Source: JAUXLW01 sp964195005 | GTDB lineage: Bacteria > Actinomycetota > Acidimicrobiia > Spongiisociales > SHLN01 | DNA: 20,018 nt | NCBI GenBank assembly: GCA_964195005.1 | Contig: CAXMOO010000208.1 | Location: 1-20,018, forward strand | Direction: 5' to 3' | Shown here: positions 1 to 6,313 of the stretch, one piece after another | Numbering within the stretch: position 1 is the first letter of the stretch | Layout of the letters: each line of letters opens with the position of its first letter | The notes under the pieces: model-generated | Told to the model about the DNA's origin: nothing | What the model saw: the letters and a program-made list of their open reading frames with translations, nothing else | Database searches by the model: none | Program-made: the position numbers and the translations under genes

Positions 1-135
1 GGTGCCGGCGTCCACTGCGGCTCGCAACATGTCTCCGGTAGAGATATGCGGGATCCCGATGGCCCGCCCCAACCGGGAAGCTTGAGTGCCCTTGCCGGCC
101 CCCGGGGGCCCGAGCATAAGCAGGCGTCTACCCAT
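1..135 (-). CDS. adk: Adenylate kinase, N-terminal part (cut by window edge)
   Basis: Adenylate kinase converts ATP plus AMP to two ADP in the cytoplasm. Only the first 45 residues are in the window. They contain the P-loop GPPGAGKGTQA at residues 9-19 and the AMP-binding stretch HISTGDMLR at about 30-38, both diagnostic of the family. The ATG at 135 is chosen because it gives a short MGRR leader before the first beta strand. An internal ATG at 117 (residue 7) would also leave the P-loop intact, but it starts unusually close to it. The gene begins 21 bases after the secY stop, the usual secY-adk order at the end of the spc operon. The ribosome-binding site is weak: GAGGT lies too far upstream and GAGATGAG is imperfect. 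The C-terminal LID and the rest are outside the window. Confidence 0.95.
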   Translation of the reverse strand, partial: MGRRLLMLGPPGAGKGTQASRLGRAIGIPHISTGDMLRAAVDAGT

Positions 136-156
136 GACTCATCTCAGTTGTCGACC

Positions 157-1497
157 TCAAGCAAGGAAGCCTTCGTAGTTGCGCATCATCAGCTGGCTTT
201 CGATCTGTTTCATCGTCTCCAACGCCACACCGACAACGATGAGGATGCTGATGCCGCCGAAAGCAAAGGTCACATCAAAGATCATGGAGACAATTGTCGG
301 AAGAATCGCCACGGTCCCCAGAAAGAGCGACCCGGGAAGGGTTATTCGGCTGAGGATGTATTCGAGATGGCGCGCAGTCGGAGGCCCGGGCCTGATCCCG
401 GGCACAAAGCCCCCCTGTCGCTGAATAGTCTCGGCCTGTTTAACCGGATCGAACTGGATGGCGGTATAGAAGTACGTGAAGAACACGATCAACAGGAATA
501 GGACGAGGATGTAAAGCAACTGCATGTTGGTGCTAACGGCGGCACCATTGTGGCCCAGGTTCTGGCCGGCGCCTGAGAAGTTGTCCACCCATTGCCGCAC
601 GCCGTCCCAGAAAGATCCCGCATCGCCGGCAGGAATCACCGTCACCAACAGCGTGGGGAAATAGAGCACTGCGGTGGCAAAGATGATGGGAATGACACCA
701 GCGTTGTTGACTTTCAGGGGAATGTAGGTGGCCTGGCCGCCCATCACCCGGCGACCGCGCACCCGCTTGGCAAACTGGATGGGGATCCGGCGCTGACCCT
801 GCTCCACAAAGATGATGGCGACGACCATGAACATGAACACCGCCAGCAGAATGGCGAACTCAGCGCGGGGATCTGCCGTGTTCCAGGCATTCGTGAACTG
901 AGCCGGGAGCGCACTGACGATGCTAATGAAGATGAGCAACGACATGCCATTGCCGACGCCTCGCTGAGTAATCAGCTCCCCGAGCCACATCACGAACGCT
1001 GTTCCTGCCGTGAGGGTGGTGACAATCAGCACTGCAGTGCCGGTGTTGTAATCCGTGATGATGGGGATACCGCCGGTGAGGCTGCCCTGGGCCATGAGCC
1101 AGCTGATGCCGGTTGACTGCAACACAGCGAGCGCCACTGTGGCGTACCGGGTCCATTGAGTGATGATCTGCCGGCCGGACTCCCCCTCCTCTTGCAGTTT
1201 CTGCAGACGGGGGATCACAACGGTGAGCAGCTGCATGATGATCGACGCGGTTATGTAGGGAAGCACTCCGAGAGCGAAAACCGACAGTTGCTCGAGGGCA
1301 CCGCCACTGAACAGGTTGATAAGCCCAATGACTCCCCCCTGCTCGCCCTGCTGAGCGATCCGGTCCACCGCATCAAGATCGACACCAGGTGATGGGATCG
1401 CAGTTCCGACCCGATACACGAGGAAGATGAAGAGGGTAAAGAAAATCTTGCGGCGTAGGTCCGGAATACGAAACATATTCCGGAAGACGGACAGCAC
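157..1497 (-). CDS. secY: Preprotein translocase subunit SecY
   Basis: SecY forms the membrane channel of the Sec translocase with SecE and SecG. It exports unfolded proteins with SecA and inserts membrane proteins co-translationally. The protein has 446 residues, the normal length, with about ten hydrophobic segments. The first is at roughly 18-35. A plug-like segment GLINLFSGGALEQ at about 58-70 is followed by TM2 (about 72-95). The large cytoplasmic loop with PVKQAETIQRQGGFVPGIRPG at 351-371 includes the conserved GIRPG of the SecA/ribosome contact loop, and the C-terminal RNYEGFL is typical. The start is GTG at 1497, supported by AGGAGG nine bases upstream. The gap to the rplO stop is 15 bases. 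Confidence 0.98.
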   Translation of the reverse strand: MLSVFRNMFRIPDLRRKIFFTLFIFLVYRVGTAIPSPGVDLDAVDRIAQQGEQGGVIGLINLFSGGALEQLSVFALGVLPYITASIIMQLLTVVIPRLQKLQEEGESGRQIITQWTRYATVALAVLQSTGISWLMAQGSLTGGIPIITDYNTGTAVLIVTTLTAGTAFVMWLGELITQRGVGNGMSLLIFISIVSALPAQFTNAWNTADPRAEFAILLAVFMFMVVAIIFVEQGQRRIPIQFAKRVRGRRVMGGQATYIPLKVNNAGVIPIIFATAVLYFPTLLVTVIPAGDAGSFWDGVRQWVDNFSGAGQNLGHNGAAVSTNMQLLYILVLFLLIVFFTYFYTAIQFDPVKQAETIQRQGGFVPGIRPGPPTARHLEYILSRITLPGSLFLGTVAILPTIVSMIFDVTFAFGGISILIVVGVALETMKQIESQLMMRNYEGFLA

Positions 1498-1506
1498 TGC
1501 TCGCGA

Positions 1507-1512
1507 CCTCCT
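1507..1512 (-). promoter_or_regulatory. Ribosome-binding site for secY
   Basis: A perfect AGGAGG (CCTCCT on the plus strand) lies nine bases before the GTG at 1497, just after the rplO stop codon. It fixes the non-ATG start of secY and suggests translation is initiated independently of rplO. Confidence 0.85.
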
Positions 1513-1950
1513 CTAGTCGATCACTTCGACGGTGCCGCCCGCCGCTTTGATCTTTTCAACCGCCCCCAGGCTAAAGGCGTGGGCCCGAACCGTAACGGCA
1601 TGCTCGAGCTCTCCTTCACCGAGCACCTTGACCCGGCCCCGCTTCTTCACTAACCCGGCAGCCCGCAATTCATCAGGGCCCACCGTGCTCTTGGCCGGAA
1701 ACTCGCTCAGTCTCCCGACGTTGACCAGGGCGAAGTATTCCTTTTGCGGGCGATTGAAGCCTCGTAGCTTGGGAACCCGCCGCGCAAGGGGAAGTTGACC
1801 GCCCTCAAAACCCGGACGCAGCTTGTTACGAGCCCCGGTGCCTTTGGTGCCACGGCCGGCGGTCTTGCCTCGCCGCCCGGCTTCGCCGCGCCCGACGCGA
1901 ATCTTGCGTTTTTTCGAACCGGGAGCCGGTTTGAGGTGATGAAGCTTCAT
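1513..1950 (-). CDS. rplO: 50S ribosomal protein L15
   Basis: L15 is a late-assembling large-subunit protein whose extended basic N-terminus threads into 23S rRNA. The 145-residue product starts MKLHHLKPAPGSKKRKIRVGRGEAG, a close match to family N-termini. A Gly/Arg/Lys-rich extension follows (about residues 18-60, with GRGTKGTGARNK and the FEGGQLPL motif), and then the globular C-terminal domain ending GTVEVID. Length is as expected. The ATG at 1950 is preceded by GGAG at six bases. It starts three bases after the rpmD stop, so translational coupling is likely. Confidence 0.98.
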   Translation of the reverse strand: MKLHHLKPAPGSKKRKIRVGRGEAGRRGKTAGRGTKGTGARNKLRPGFEGGQLPLARRVPKLRGFNRPQKEYFALVNVGRLSEFPAKSTVGPDELRAAGLVKKRGRVKVLGEGELEHAVTVRAHAFSLGAVEKIKAAGGTVEVID

Positions 1951-1953
1951 CGC

Positions 1954-2130
1954 TTACTCCACATCCACGAGATGCTGCACGCGAGCAAGCATCCCTCTCA
2001 GGTCGGGGCTGTCGGCATGCTCAACTGTCTGGCGAATCCTCCGTAATCCGAGGCTGCGAACAGTCGCCCTCGTTTTGGGCCTCTCGCCGATGGGACTCTT
2101 CTTCAAAGTGATCTTGACTTTCTTAGCCAT
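1954..2130 (-). CDS. rpmD: 50S ribosomal protein L30
   Basis: This small gene encodes 58 residues, starting MAKKVKITLKKSPIGERPKT and ending VQHLVDVE. That fits bacterial L30, with its K(I/V)TLKKSPIG start and the TVRSLGLRRIRQTVEH helix at about residues 23-38. L30 is a single-domain alpha/beta protein of the large subunit. The ATG at 2130 directly follows the rpsE stop (TAGATG, no gap) and has AGGA six bases upstream. The position between rpsE and rplO is the classical spc order, which strengthens the call despite the short length. Confidence 0.97.
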   Translation of the reverse strand: MAKKVKITLKKSPIGERPKTRATVRSLGLRRIRQTVEHADSPDLRGMLARVQHLVDVE

Positions 2131-2715
2131 CTAGTTTCCTGCATCCGCCGAATTACGGCGGGAGATCTCTGTTGACCGGTACGACCCGAGCAGTGCCGGA
2201 GGGGTGATTTCCTCTGCAGTCTTGCCGCGCAGGGAGGCAACATCTTCGGGCCGCCGCTGGCCTTTCAGGCCGGCAACGGTTGCACGGGCCACGTTGATGT
2301 GAGTAGGTGAGCCAAGGCTCTTGGCCAGCACGTCGCGAATGCCGGCAGCTTCGAGGATCTGGCGCACCGCTCCACCCGCGATCACTCCAGTACCAGGAGA
2401 GGCCGGCTTGAGGAGCACTCGAGAGGCGCTGTGGCGCCCGATGATCTGATGAACGATCGTCGTGCCCGCCATGGGTACTACGAACATTTCCTTGCGGGCA
2501 ATCTCGATCGCTTTCTGAATGGCGGCCGGCACCTCTTTGGCCTTGCCATAACCGACGCCCACCTTGCCCTTGTTGTCGCCTACCGCAACCAGCGCAGTGA
2601 ACGAGAATCGCCTGCCACCTTTAACGACCTTGGCGACCCGGTTTACGTGAATAACCCGCTCGTCAAGCTGGATCCCATCTGTGCGATCGGCAGTGCCTCT
2701 TCTTCTCGAAGTCAT
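2131..2715 (-). CDS. rpsE: 30S ribosomal protein S5
   Basis: S5 sits near the mRNA entry path and contributes to decoding accuracy. The 194-residue product has the N-terminal double-stranded-RNA-binding-like domain at about 19-83, with the loop KVVKGGRRFSF (29-39) and the GDNKGKVGVGYGKAKEV signature (46-62). The C-terminal alpha/beta domain follows (about 85-160, with GTGVIAGGAVRQILE and AKSLGS). The N-terminus MTSRRRGTADRTDG is charged and short. About 30 residues after the conserved core are poorly conserved, which is common in actinobacteria. The ATG at 2715 starts three bases after the rplR stop and has a GTGAGGT element upstream. Confidence 0.98.
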   Translation of the reverse strand: MTSRRRGTADRTDGIQLDERVIHVNRVAKVVKGGRRFSFTALVAVGDNKGKVGVGYGKAKEVPAAIQKAIEIARKEMFVVPMAGTTIVHQIIGRHSASRVLLKPASPGTGVIAGGAVRQILEAAGIRDVLAKSLGSPTHINVARATVAGLKGQRRPEDVASLRGKTAEEITPPALLGSYRSTEISRRNSADAGN

Positions 2716-2718
2716 GAT

Positions 2719-3066
2719 TTAGAACCTCACTCCCGCTTCACGGACCGCTTCGGCCAGCGCCTGGACCCGGCCGTGGTACGGATAGCCGCCACGGTCGAAA
2801 ACGACCTGCTCGACGCCTGCTCCCTTGGCGCGCTGCACCACCAGCTTTCCCACCTCGGTGGCAGTTTCACGCGAAAGAGACTTGGCCCGCAAGGCTTTCT
2901 CCAGCGAAGATGCCGCCGCCAGGGTGCGGCCGCTGTCGTCATCGACGACCTGGGCGTAGATATAGCGGTTGGATTTGAACACCACCAGGCGGGGCCGCTC
3001 GGCGGTTCCACGAACCTTCTTGCGGACCCGGCGATGGCGCCGATCACGGGCTTTACGACGGTCCAT
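2719..3066 (-). CDS. rplR: 50S ribosomal protein L18
   Basis: L18 binds 5S rRNA with L5 and helps anchor it to the central protuberance. The 115-residue product has a basic N-terminus (MDRRKARDRRHRRVRKKVRG). The core follows with RPRLVVFKSNRYIYAQVVDDDSGRTLA (about 24-50) and the C-terminal VVFDRGGYPYHGRVQALAEAVREAGVRF, a standard L18 ending. The ATG at 3066 overlaps the rplF stop by one base in a TGATG junction, so reinitiation coupling to rplF is likely. No strong Shine-Dalgarno sequence is seen. Confidence 0.98.
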   Translation of the reverse strand: MDRRKARDRRHRRVRKKVRGTAERPRLVVFKSNRYIYAQVVDDDSGRTLAAASSLEKALRAKSLSRETATEVGKLVVQRAKGAGVEQVVFDRGGYPYHGRVQALAEAVREAGVRF

Positions 3067-3617
3067 CAGACTGCCGCCCCGGGTGCTCCAGCCTTCCCGG
3101 CCTTCCGGCGAACGTGCTCATCCACATATCGGATGCCCTTGCCCTTGTATGGCTCTGGGGGCCGCACCTTGCGAACATTGGCCGAGACCTGCCCGACCCG
3201 TTCATTGTCAATACCACTGATGATGATTCGGGTCGGCTCCGGAACCTCGAAGTCGATGCCGTCGGGAGCTTCGATCTCTACAGAATGGGAGAATCCGACC
3301 TGAAGCTCGAGTTTGTTGCCATTGAGGGCTGCCCGATATCCAACACCAACGAGTTGAAGCTCCCTCGTGAACCCTTCCGAGACGCCGGCCACCATGTTGG
3401 CCAGCAAGGCCCGGGACAGGCCGTGCATTGCTCGAGCGCGACGCTCGTCGCTGCTGCGCTCGACGCGCACGGTTCCGTCTTCCTGAGCGAAGCTGACCTC
3501 CTCAGGGAAGGTCCGCTCCAGCGTTCCTTTGGCGCCCTTGACGGCAACGACCTGATCATTGATTGCAACCTCGACGCCCTCCGGCAGCGGTATCGGCTGT
3601 TTGCCTATTCGACTCAT
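3066..3617 (-). CDS. rplF: 50S ribosomal protein L6
   Basis: L6 is a two-domain large-subunit protein near the sarcin-ricin loop and the factor-binding site. The 183-residue sequence begins MSRIGKQPIPLPEGVEV, the family N-terminus. It carries the second-domain motif PEPTRIIISGIDNERVGQVSANVRKVRPPEPYKGKGIRY in its last third (internal pieces SGIDNERVGQ and PPEPYKGKGI are the most diagnostic). Length is normal. The ATG at 3617 follows the rpsH stop by three bases, with GAGGT about ten bases upstream. Confidence 0.98.
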   Translation of the reverse strand: MSRIGKQPIPLPEGVEVAINDQVVAVKGAKGTLERTFPEEVSFAQEDGTVRVERSSDERRARAMHGLSRALLANMVAGVSEGFTRELQLVGVGYRAALNGNKLELQVGFSHSVEIEAPDGIDFEVPEPTRIIISGIDNERVGQVSANVRKVRPPEPYKGKGIRYVDEHVRRKAGKAGAPGAAV

Positions 3618-3620
3618 GAC

Positions 3621-4016
3621 TTACCAAACCTCACAAAGTAGCTCGCCGCCAAGTCGTCGCCGGCGACACTCGCGGTCCACTAACAAGCCCTGCGATGTCG
3701 ACACGATCACCACCCCAAGCCCGCCCTGGACCCAGGGAAGATCCTTCGAGCCGCGATATACCCGTCGACCCGGCTTGGAAACACGGCGCAGGCCGTTGAT
3801 GACTCGCTCTCGGTCCTCGGTGTAACGCAAGCTCAACGTCAGCTCCTTGCCGGGATCGGCCGGAGTCACCTCAAAACCGGCTATAAAACCTTCGGCGGCC
3901 AGGATCTTGGCGACCTCTTCCTTGGCCTTAGAGGACGGCATGCTGACGTCCTTCAACAACCGCATGTTGGCGTTGCGGATGCGAGTGAGCATATCGGCGA
4001 TTGGATCGGTAACCAC
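3621..4016 (-). CDS. rpsH: 30S ribosomal protein S8
   Basis: S8 binds 16S rRNA helix 21 early in 30S assembly and, in Escherichia coli, represses the spc operon. The chosen start is the GTG at 4016, giving 131 residues beginning MVTDPIADMLTRIRNAN, exactly the family start. The open frame extends a further 39 codons upstream into rpsN, but that part has no S8 similarity. The C-terminal signature GGLGVVIVSTSQGLLVDRE and the ending GGELLCEVW are typical. The start overlaps the rpsN stop by one base (TAGTG). Whether S8 autoregulates this operon cannot be judged from the sequence. Confidence 0.96.
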   Translation of the reverse strand: MVTDPIADMLTRIRNANMRLLKDVSMPSSKAKEEVAKILAAEGFIAGFEVTPADPGKELTLSLRYTEDRERVINGLRRVSKPGRRVYRGSKDLPWVQGGLGVVIVSTSQGLLVDRECRRRRLGGELLCEVW

Positions 4017-4201
4017 TACCAGGAAGCCTTTCTCACGCCGGGGAGCTCGCCACGATGGGCCAGCTCGCGAACACAGATTCGGCACATGCCGAACTTGCGA
4101 ATGTACGCTCTCGGGCGACCGCAACGTCGGCACCGGTTGTAGGCCCGCACCGGGTACTTCGGCTTGCGGTTGGCCTTGGCGATTAGTGCTTTCTTAGCCA
4201 T
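4016..4201 (-). CDS. rpsN: 30S ribosomal protein S14, zinc-binding (type Z)
   Basis: S14 sits in the 30S head and is needed for late assembly and tRNA binding. This is the short zinc-binding form: 61 residues with cysteines 24, 27, 40 and 43 in a CxxC-x12-CxxC arrangement (NRCRRCGRP and FGMCRICVREL), ending GVRKASW. The long cysteine-free form of about 100 residues is induced under zinc starvation in some actinobacteria and is not encoded here. The ATG at 4201 follows the rplE stop with no gap (TAAATG). AGGAGG lies 11 bases upstream, inside the end of rplE. Confidence 0.98.
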   Translation of the reverse strand: MAKKALIAKANRKPKYPVRAYNRCRRCGRPRAYIRKFGMCRICVRELAHRGELPGVRKASW

Positions 4202-4759
4202 TTATACGGTGGCCTCCTCTTGACGAAATGGGAACCCGAAAGCTTGCAGCAGCGCTCTTCCGCCTGCGTCATCTGTGGCCGAGGTGACGATGGTTATGTC
4301 CATGCCTTCGATCTTGCCGACCTCGTCGTAATCGATTTCCGGGAAGATCAGCTGCTCGGTCACGCCAAACGTGTAATTGCCTCGCCCGTCGAACGAACGC
4401 GGGTTCAAGCCCCGGAAGTCACGCACCCTGGGTATTGCAAGTGAAATCAACCTGTCCAGGAACTCATACATGCGATCGGCCCGCAGGGTGACAGACACAC
4501 CGACCTCGTTGCCTTGCCGCAGTTTGAAGTTGGCGATCGACTTCCGGGCCCTATTCACCCTGGGTGCCTGACCGGTGATTATGGCGAGGTCCTGGCGAGC
4601 TCCATCCACGATCTTGGAGTCGGTCAAAGCGTCTCCCAGGCCCATGTTGACCACGATTTTGGTGAGGCGGGGAACTTGCATGACGTTGTCGAGCCCGAGG
4701 TCCTCTTGCAAGGCTGCTCTCAGCTCGGCCACGTACTGCTCCTTTAGCCGCGGGCTCAT
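4202..4759 (-). CDS. rplE: 50S ribosomal protein L5
   Basis: L5 binds 5S rRNA and contacts P-site tRNA and the 30S head across the subunit interface. The 185-residue sequence contains the family motif VPRLTKIVVNMGLGDA (about 29-44), then GQAPRVNRARKSIANFKLRQG, the RVRDFRGLNPRSFDGRGNYTFGV stretch (about 111-133), and EGMDITIVTSATDDAGGRALL near the C-terminus. These are all standard. The ATG at 4759 overlaps the rplX stop by four bases (ATGA). Confidence 0.98.
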   Translation of the reverse strand: MSPRLKEQYVAELRAALQEDLGLDNVMQVPRLTKIVVNMGLGDALTDSKIVDGARQDLAIITGQAPRVNRARKSIANFKLRQGNEVGVSVTLRADRMYEFLDRLISLAIPRVRDFRGLNPRSFDGRGNYTFGVTEQLIFPEIDYDEVGKIEGMDITIVTSATDDAGGRALLQAFGFPFRQEEATV

Positions 4760-5061
4760 AGGTCCGCCTCACACTTCACGCAGATTCGAACCTTGGTGCC
4801 GTCGGCCTTGAAGCGGGCACCGATCCTGGTCGGTCCGCACTTGCTGCAGATAATCATCACGTTGGAGGCGTCAATCGGCATGTCTTTGTCGACGATCCCC
4901 CCCTGCATCGTCTGGCCACTTGGTCTCTCGTGTCGCTTGGCGGTTGCTACCCCTTCCACGATCAGACGGCCCTTCTTGGGAATGATGCGAGCGATCTTGG
5001 CCTCTTTGCCGGCGTCCTTGCCGGTGATGACCTTGACGAGATCCCCTGAGCGGAGCTTCAT
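4756..5061 (-). CDS. rplX: 50S ribosomal protein L24, four-cysteine form
   Basis: L24 initiates large-subunit assembly and lies near the exit of the peptide tunnel. The product has 101 residues beginning MKLRSGDLVKVITGKDAGKE, an N-terminal KOW-type segment (about 4-32). The C-terminal part carries Cys72, Cys75, Cys94 and Cys97 (ICSKCGPTRIG and VRICVKCEADL), a CxxC-x18-CxxC arrangement that probably binds zinc. The ATG at 5061 is favoured over longer readings by a perfect GGAGGT six bases upstream and by the family N-terminus. It overlaps the rplN stop by one base (TGATG). As I recall, the mycobacterial L24 lacks these cysteines. Confidence 0.97.
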   Translation of the reverse strand: MKLRSGDLVKVITGKDAGKEAKIARIIPKKGRLIVEGVATAKRHERPSGQTMQGGIVDKDMPIDASNVMIICSKCGPTRIGARFKADGTKVRICVKCEADL

Positions 5062-5429
5062 CACAAGACCTCCGGAGCCAGCGAAACGATACGCATGAAC
5101 TTCTTGTCGCGCAGCTCCCGCGCCACCGGGCCAAAGATCCGTGTGCCCCGCGGCTGCCTTTGCTCGTTGAGCAAAACGCATGCGTTCTCATCGAAGCGAA
5201 TGTAGGTGCCATCGCTCCGGCGGCGTTCCTTCTTCGTGCGGACCACCACGGCGCGGACAACCTCTCCCCTCTTCACAGCCCCGCCCGGAATGGCGTCCTT
5301 GACGGTGCAAACAATCTCGTCACCGACGTAGGCGTAGCGCCGTCCCGAGCCACCGAGCACGCGAATGCAGAGGACCTCACGGGCCCCGCTGTTGTCGGCA
5401 ACTCGAAGTCGGCTCTCTTGTTGAATCAT
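5061..5429 (-). CDS. rplN: 50S ribosomal protein L14
   Basis: L14 forms part of the intersubunit bridge region and, in many bacteria, is the docking site of the silencing factor RsfS. The 122-residue product, the canonical length, begins MIQQESRLRVADNSGAREVLCIRV. It contains GDEIVCTVKDAIPGG and KRGEVVRAVVVRTKKE, and ends REKK-like as RELRDKKFMRIVSLAPEVL. The open frame continues 13 codons upstream, but the ATG at 5429 gives the family start and lies two bases after the rpsQ stop. No strong ribosome-binding site is seen, so coupling to rpsQ is likely. Confidence 0.97.
   Translation of the reverse strand: MIQQESRLRVADNSGAREVLCIRVLGGSGRRYAYVGDEIVCTVKDAIPGGAVKRGEVVRAVVVRTKKERRRSDGTYIRFDENACVLLNEQRQPRGTRIFGPVARELRDKKFMRIVSLAPEVL
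5068..5073 (-). promoter_or_regulatory. Ribosome-binding site for rplX
   Basis: GGAGGT lies six bases before the ATG at 5061 and within the last codons of rplN. It decides the rplX start against a reading up to 40 codons longer in the same frame. Confidence 0.85.
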
Positions 5430-5431
5430 CG

Positions 5432-5689
5432 TTACTGTGCTCGCTCTATGATCTCGGCCATCCGCCACCGTTTGGTCTTCGAGTAGGGCCTGGTCTCCTC
5501 GAGACGAACCGTGTCGCCCATGCGGGCATCGTTGGCCTCATCGTGGGCGTGGAACCTCGTGCTTGTGTTGATGGTCTTCTTGTACCGCTGGTGCAGCACG
5601 GTGGAAGAAACCTCAACCGTAACGGTCCGGTCGCGCTTATCCGACACGACGACGCCGACTCTGCTCTTGCGCTTTGGACGATCAGTCAT
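5432..5689 (-). CDS. rpsQ: 30S ribosomal protein S17
   Basis: S17 is an OB-fold primary binder of the 16S rRNA 5' domain. The selected start (ATG at 5689) gives 85 residues, beginning MTDRPKRKSRVGVVVSDKRD. The S17 core has KRDRTVTVEVSSTVLHQRYKKT (split motif, about residues 18-39), the HDEANDARMGDTVRLEETRP region (50-68) and the typical end KRWRMAEIIERAQ. GGAGG six bases upstream supports this start over an in-frame ATG at 5719. The gene overlaps rpmC by eight bases, an indication of tight translational coupling. Confidence 0.96.
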   Translation of the reverse strand: MTDRPKRKSRVGVVVSDKRDRTVTVEVSSTVLHQRYKKTINTSTRFHAHDEANDARMGDTVRLEETRPYSKTKRWRMAEIIERAQ

Positions 5690-5903
5690 TGGCCGCCTCC
5701 GTGGCGTAGTACGCCTCAATCTCCATGTTCCGCATGATCGTGGCGATACGGGCTATCTCGCGGCGAACCTGACCGAGCCGGGCGGTGTTGTCGAGCTGAT
5801 TCGTCGCGAATTGGAACCGAAGGTTGAACAATTCCTTCTTCGACTCGTCCAGCTTATCCGCCAGGTCGTCGTACGACATGCTGCGAAGCTCGGTGGCATT
5901 CAT
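5682..5903 (-). CDS. rpmC: 50S ribosomal protein L29
   Basis: L29 is a small all-helical protein at the tunnel exit next to L23, part of the docking area for nascent-chain factors. The gene encodes 73 residues: MNATELRSMSYDDLADKLDE, then the diagnostic KKELFNLRFQFATNQLDNTARLG region (in parts, residues 22-44), then RREIARIATIMRNMEIE. The same frame stays open upstream to 6038, but the ATG at 5903 gives the family N-terminus, has GGAGG four bases upstream, and overlaps the rplP stop in an ATGA junction. Confidence 0.97.
   Translation of the reverse strand: MNATELRSMSYDDLADKLDESKKELFNLRFQFATNQLDNTARLGQVRREIARIATIMRNMEIEAYYATEAAND
5696..5700 (-). promoter_or_regulatory. Ribosome-binding site for rpsQ
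   Basis: GGAGG lies six bases before the ATG at 5689, inside the end of rpmC. It favours the shorter S17 reading, which overlaps rpmC by eight bases. Confidence 0.75.
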
Positions 5904-6313
5904 GTGTCCTCCCGGGTCACAAATTTGGTGCGGATCGGCAATTTGTGGCCTGCCAGGCGCATCGCTTCGCGCGCCAGTGGCTCGGCTACCCCCGAAAGCT
6001 CGAACATCACTCGTCCCGGCTTCACGACGGCTACCCAATATTCGGGGTTGCCCTTCCCGGAGCCCATCCGGGTCTCAGCCGGCTTTTCGGTGACCGGCTT
6101 ATCGGGGAAGATCGTGATCCACACCTTGCCTCCACGCTTGATGTGACGGGTCATGGCGATTCGAGCGGCCTCGATTTGGCGGGCGGTAATCCAGCCTGCC
6201 CCGAGCGCTTGCAGCCCGTAGTCCCCAAAAGTCACGCTGCCACCGCCCTTGGTGGTGCCGGCCCGACGCCCCCGATGTTGCTTACGGAATTTGGTCCGCT
6301 TTGGCATCAACAT
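5900..6313 (-). CDS. rplP: 50S ribosomal protein L16
   Basis: L16 lines the A-site tRNA path near the peptidyl transferase centre. The 137-residue sequence begins MLMPKRTKFRKQHRGRRAGTTKGG, a family-standard start. It contains ITARQIEAARIAMTRHIKRGGKVWI and the PAETRMGSGKGNPEYWVAVVKPG segment, whose arginine is the residue hydroxylated in some bacteria. The first ATG at 6313 is preferred over the second at 6307 because AGGAGG lies seven bases upstream and MLxPKR is common in the family. It overlaps the rpsC stop by one base (TGATG). Confidence 0.98.
   Translation of the reverse strand: MLMPKRTKFRKQHRGRRAGTTKGGGSVTFGDYGLQALGAGWITARQIEAARIAMTRHIKRGGKVWITIFPDKPVTEKPAETRMGSGKGNPEYWVAVVKPGRVMFELSGVAEPLAREAMRLAGHKLPIRTKFVTREDT

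Noticed and set aside
2431..3303. A 290-codon open frame on the plus strand opposite rpsE, rplR and rplF
   Set aside because: It lies entirely antisense to three unmistakable ribosomal protein genes, has no recognisable domain, and long antisense frames are expected in GC-rich DNA.
4017..4133. Longer rpsH reading that begins inside rpsN
   Set aside because: The extra 39 residues have no S8 similarity; the GTG at 4016 gives the family N-terminus directly.
5062..5181. Longer rplX reading that begins inside rplN
   Set aside because: A perfect ribosome-binding site and the family start MKLRSGDLVKV support 5061.
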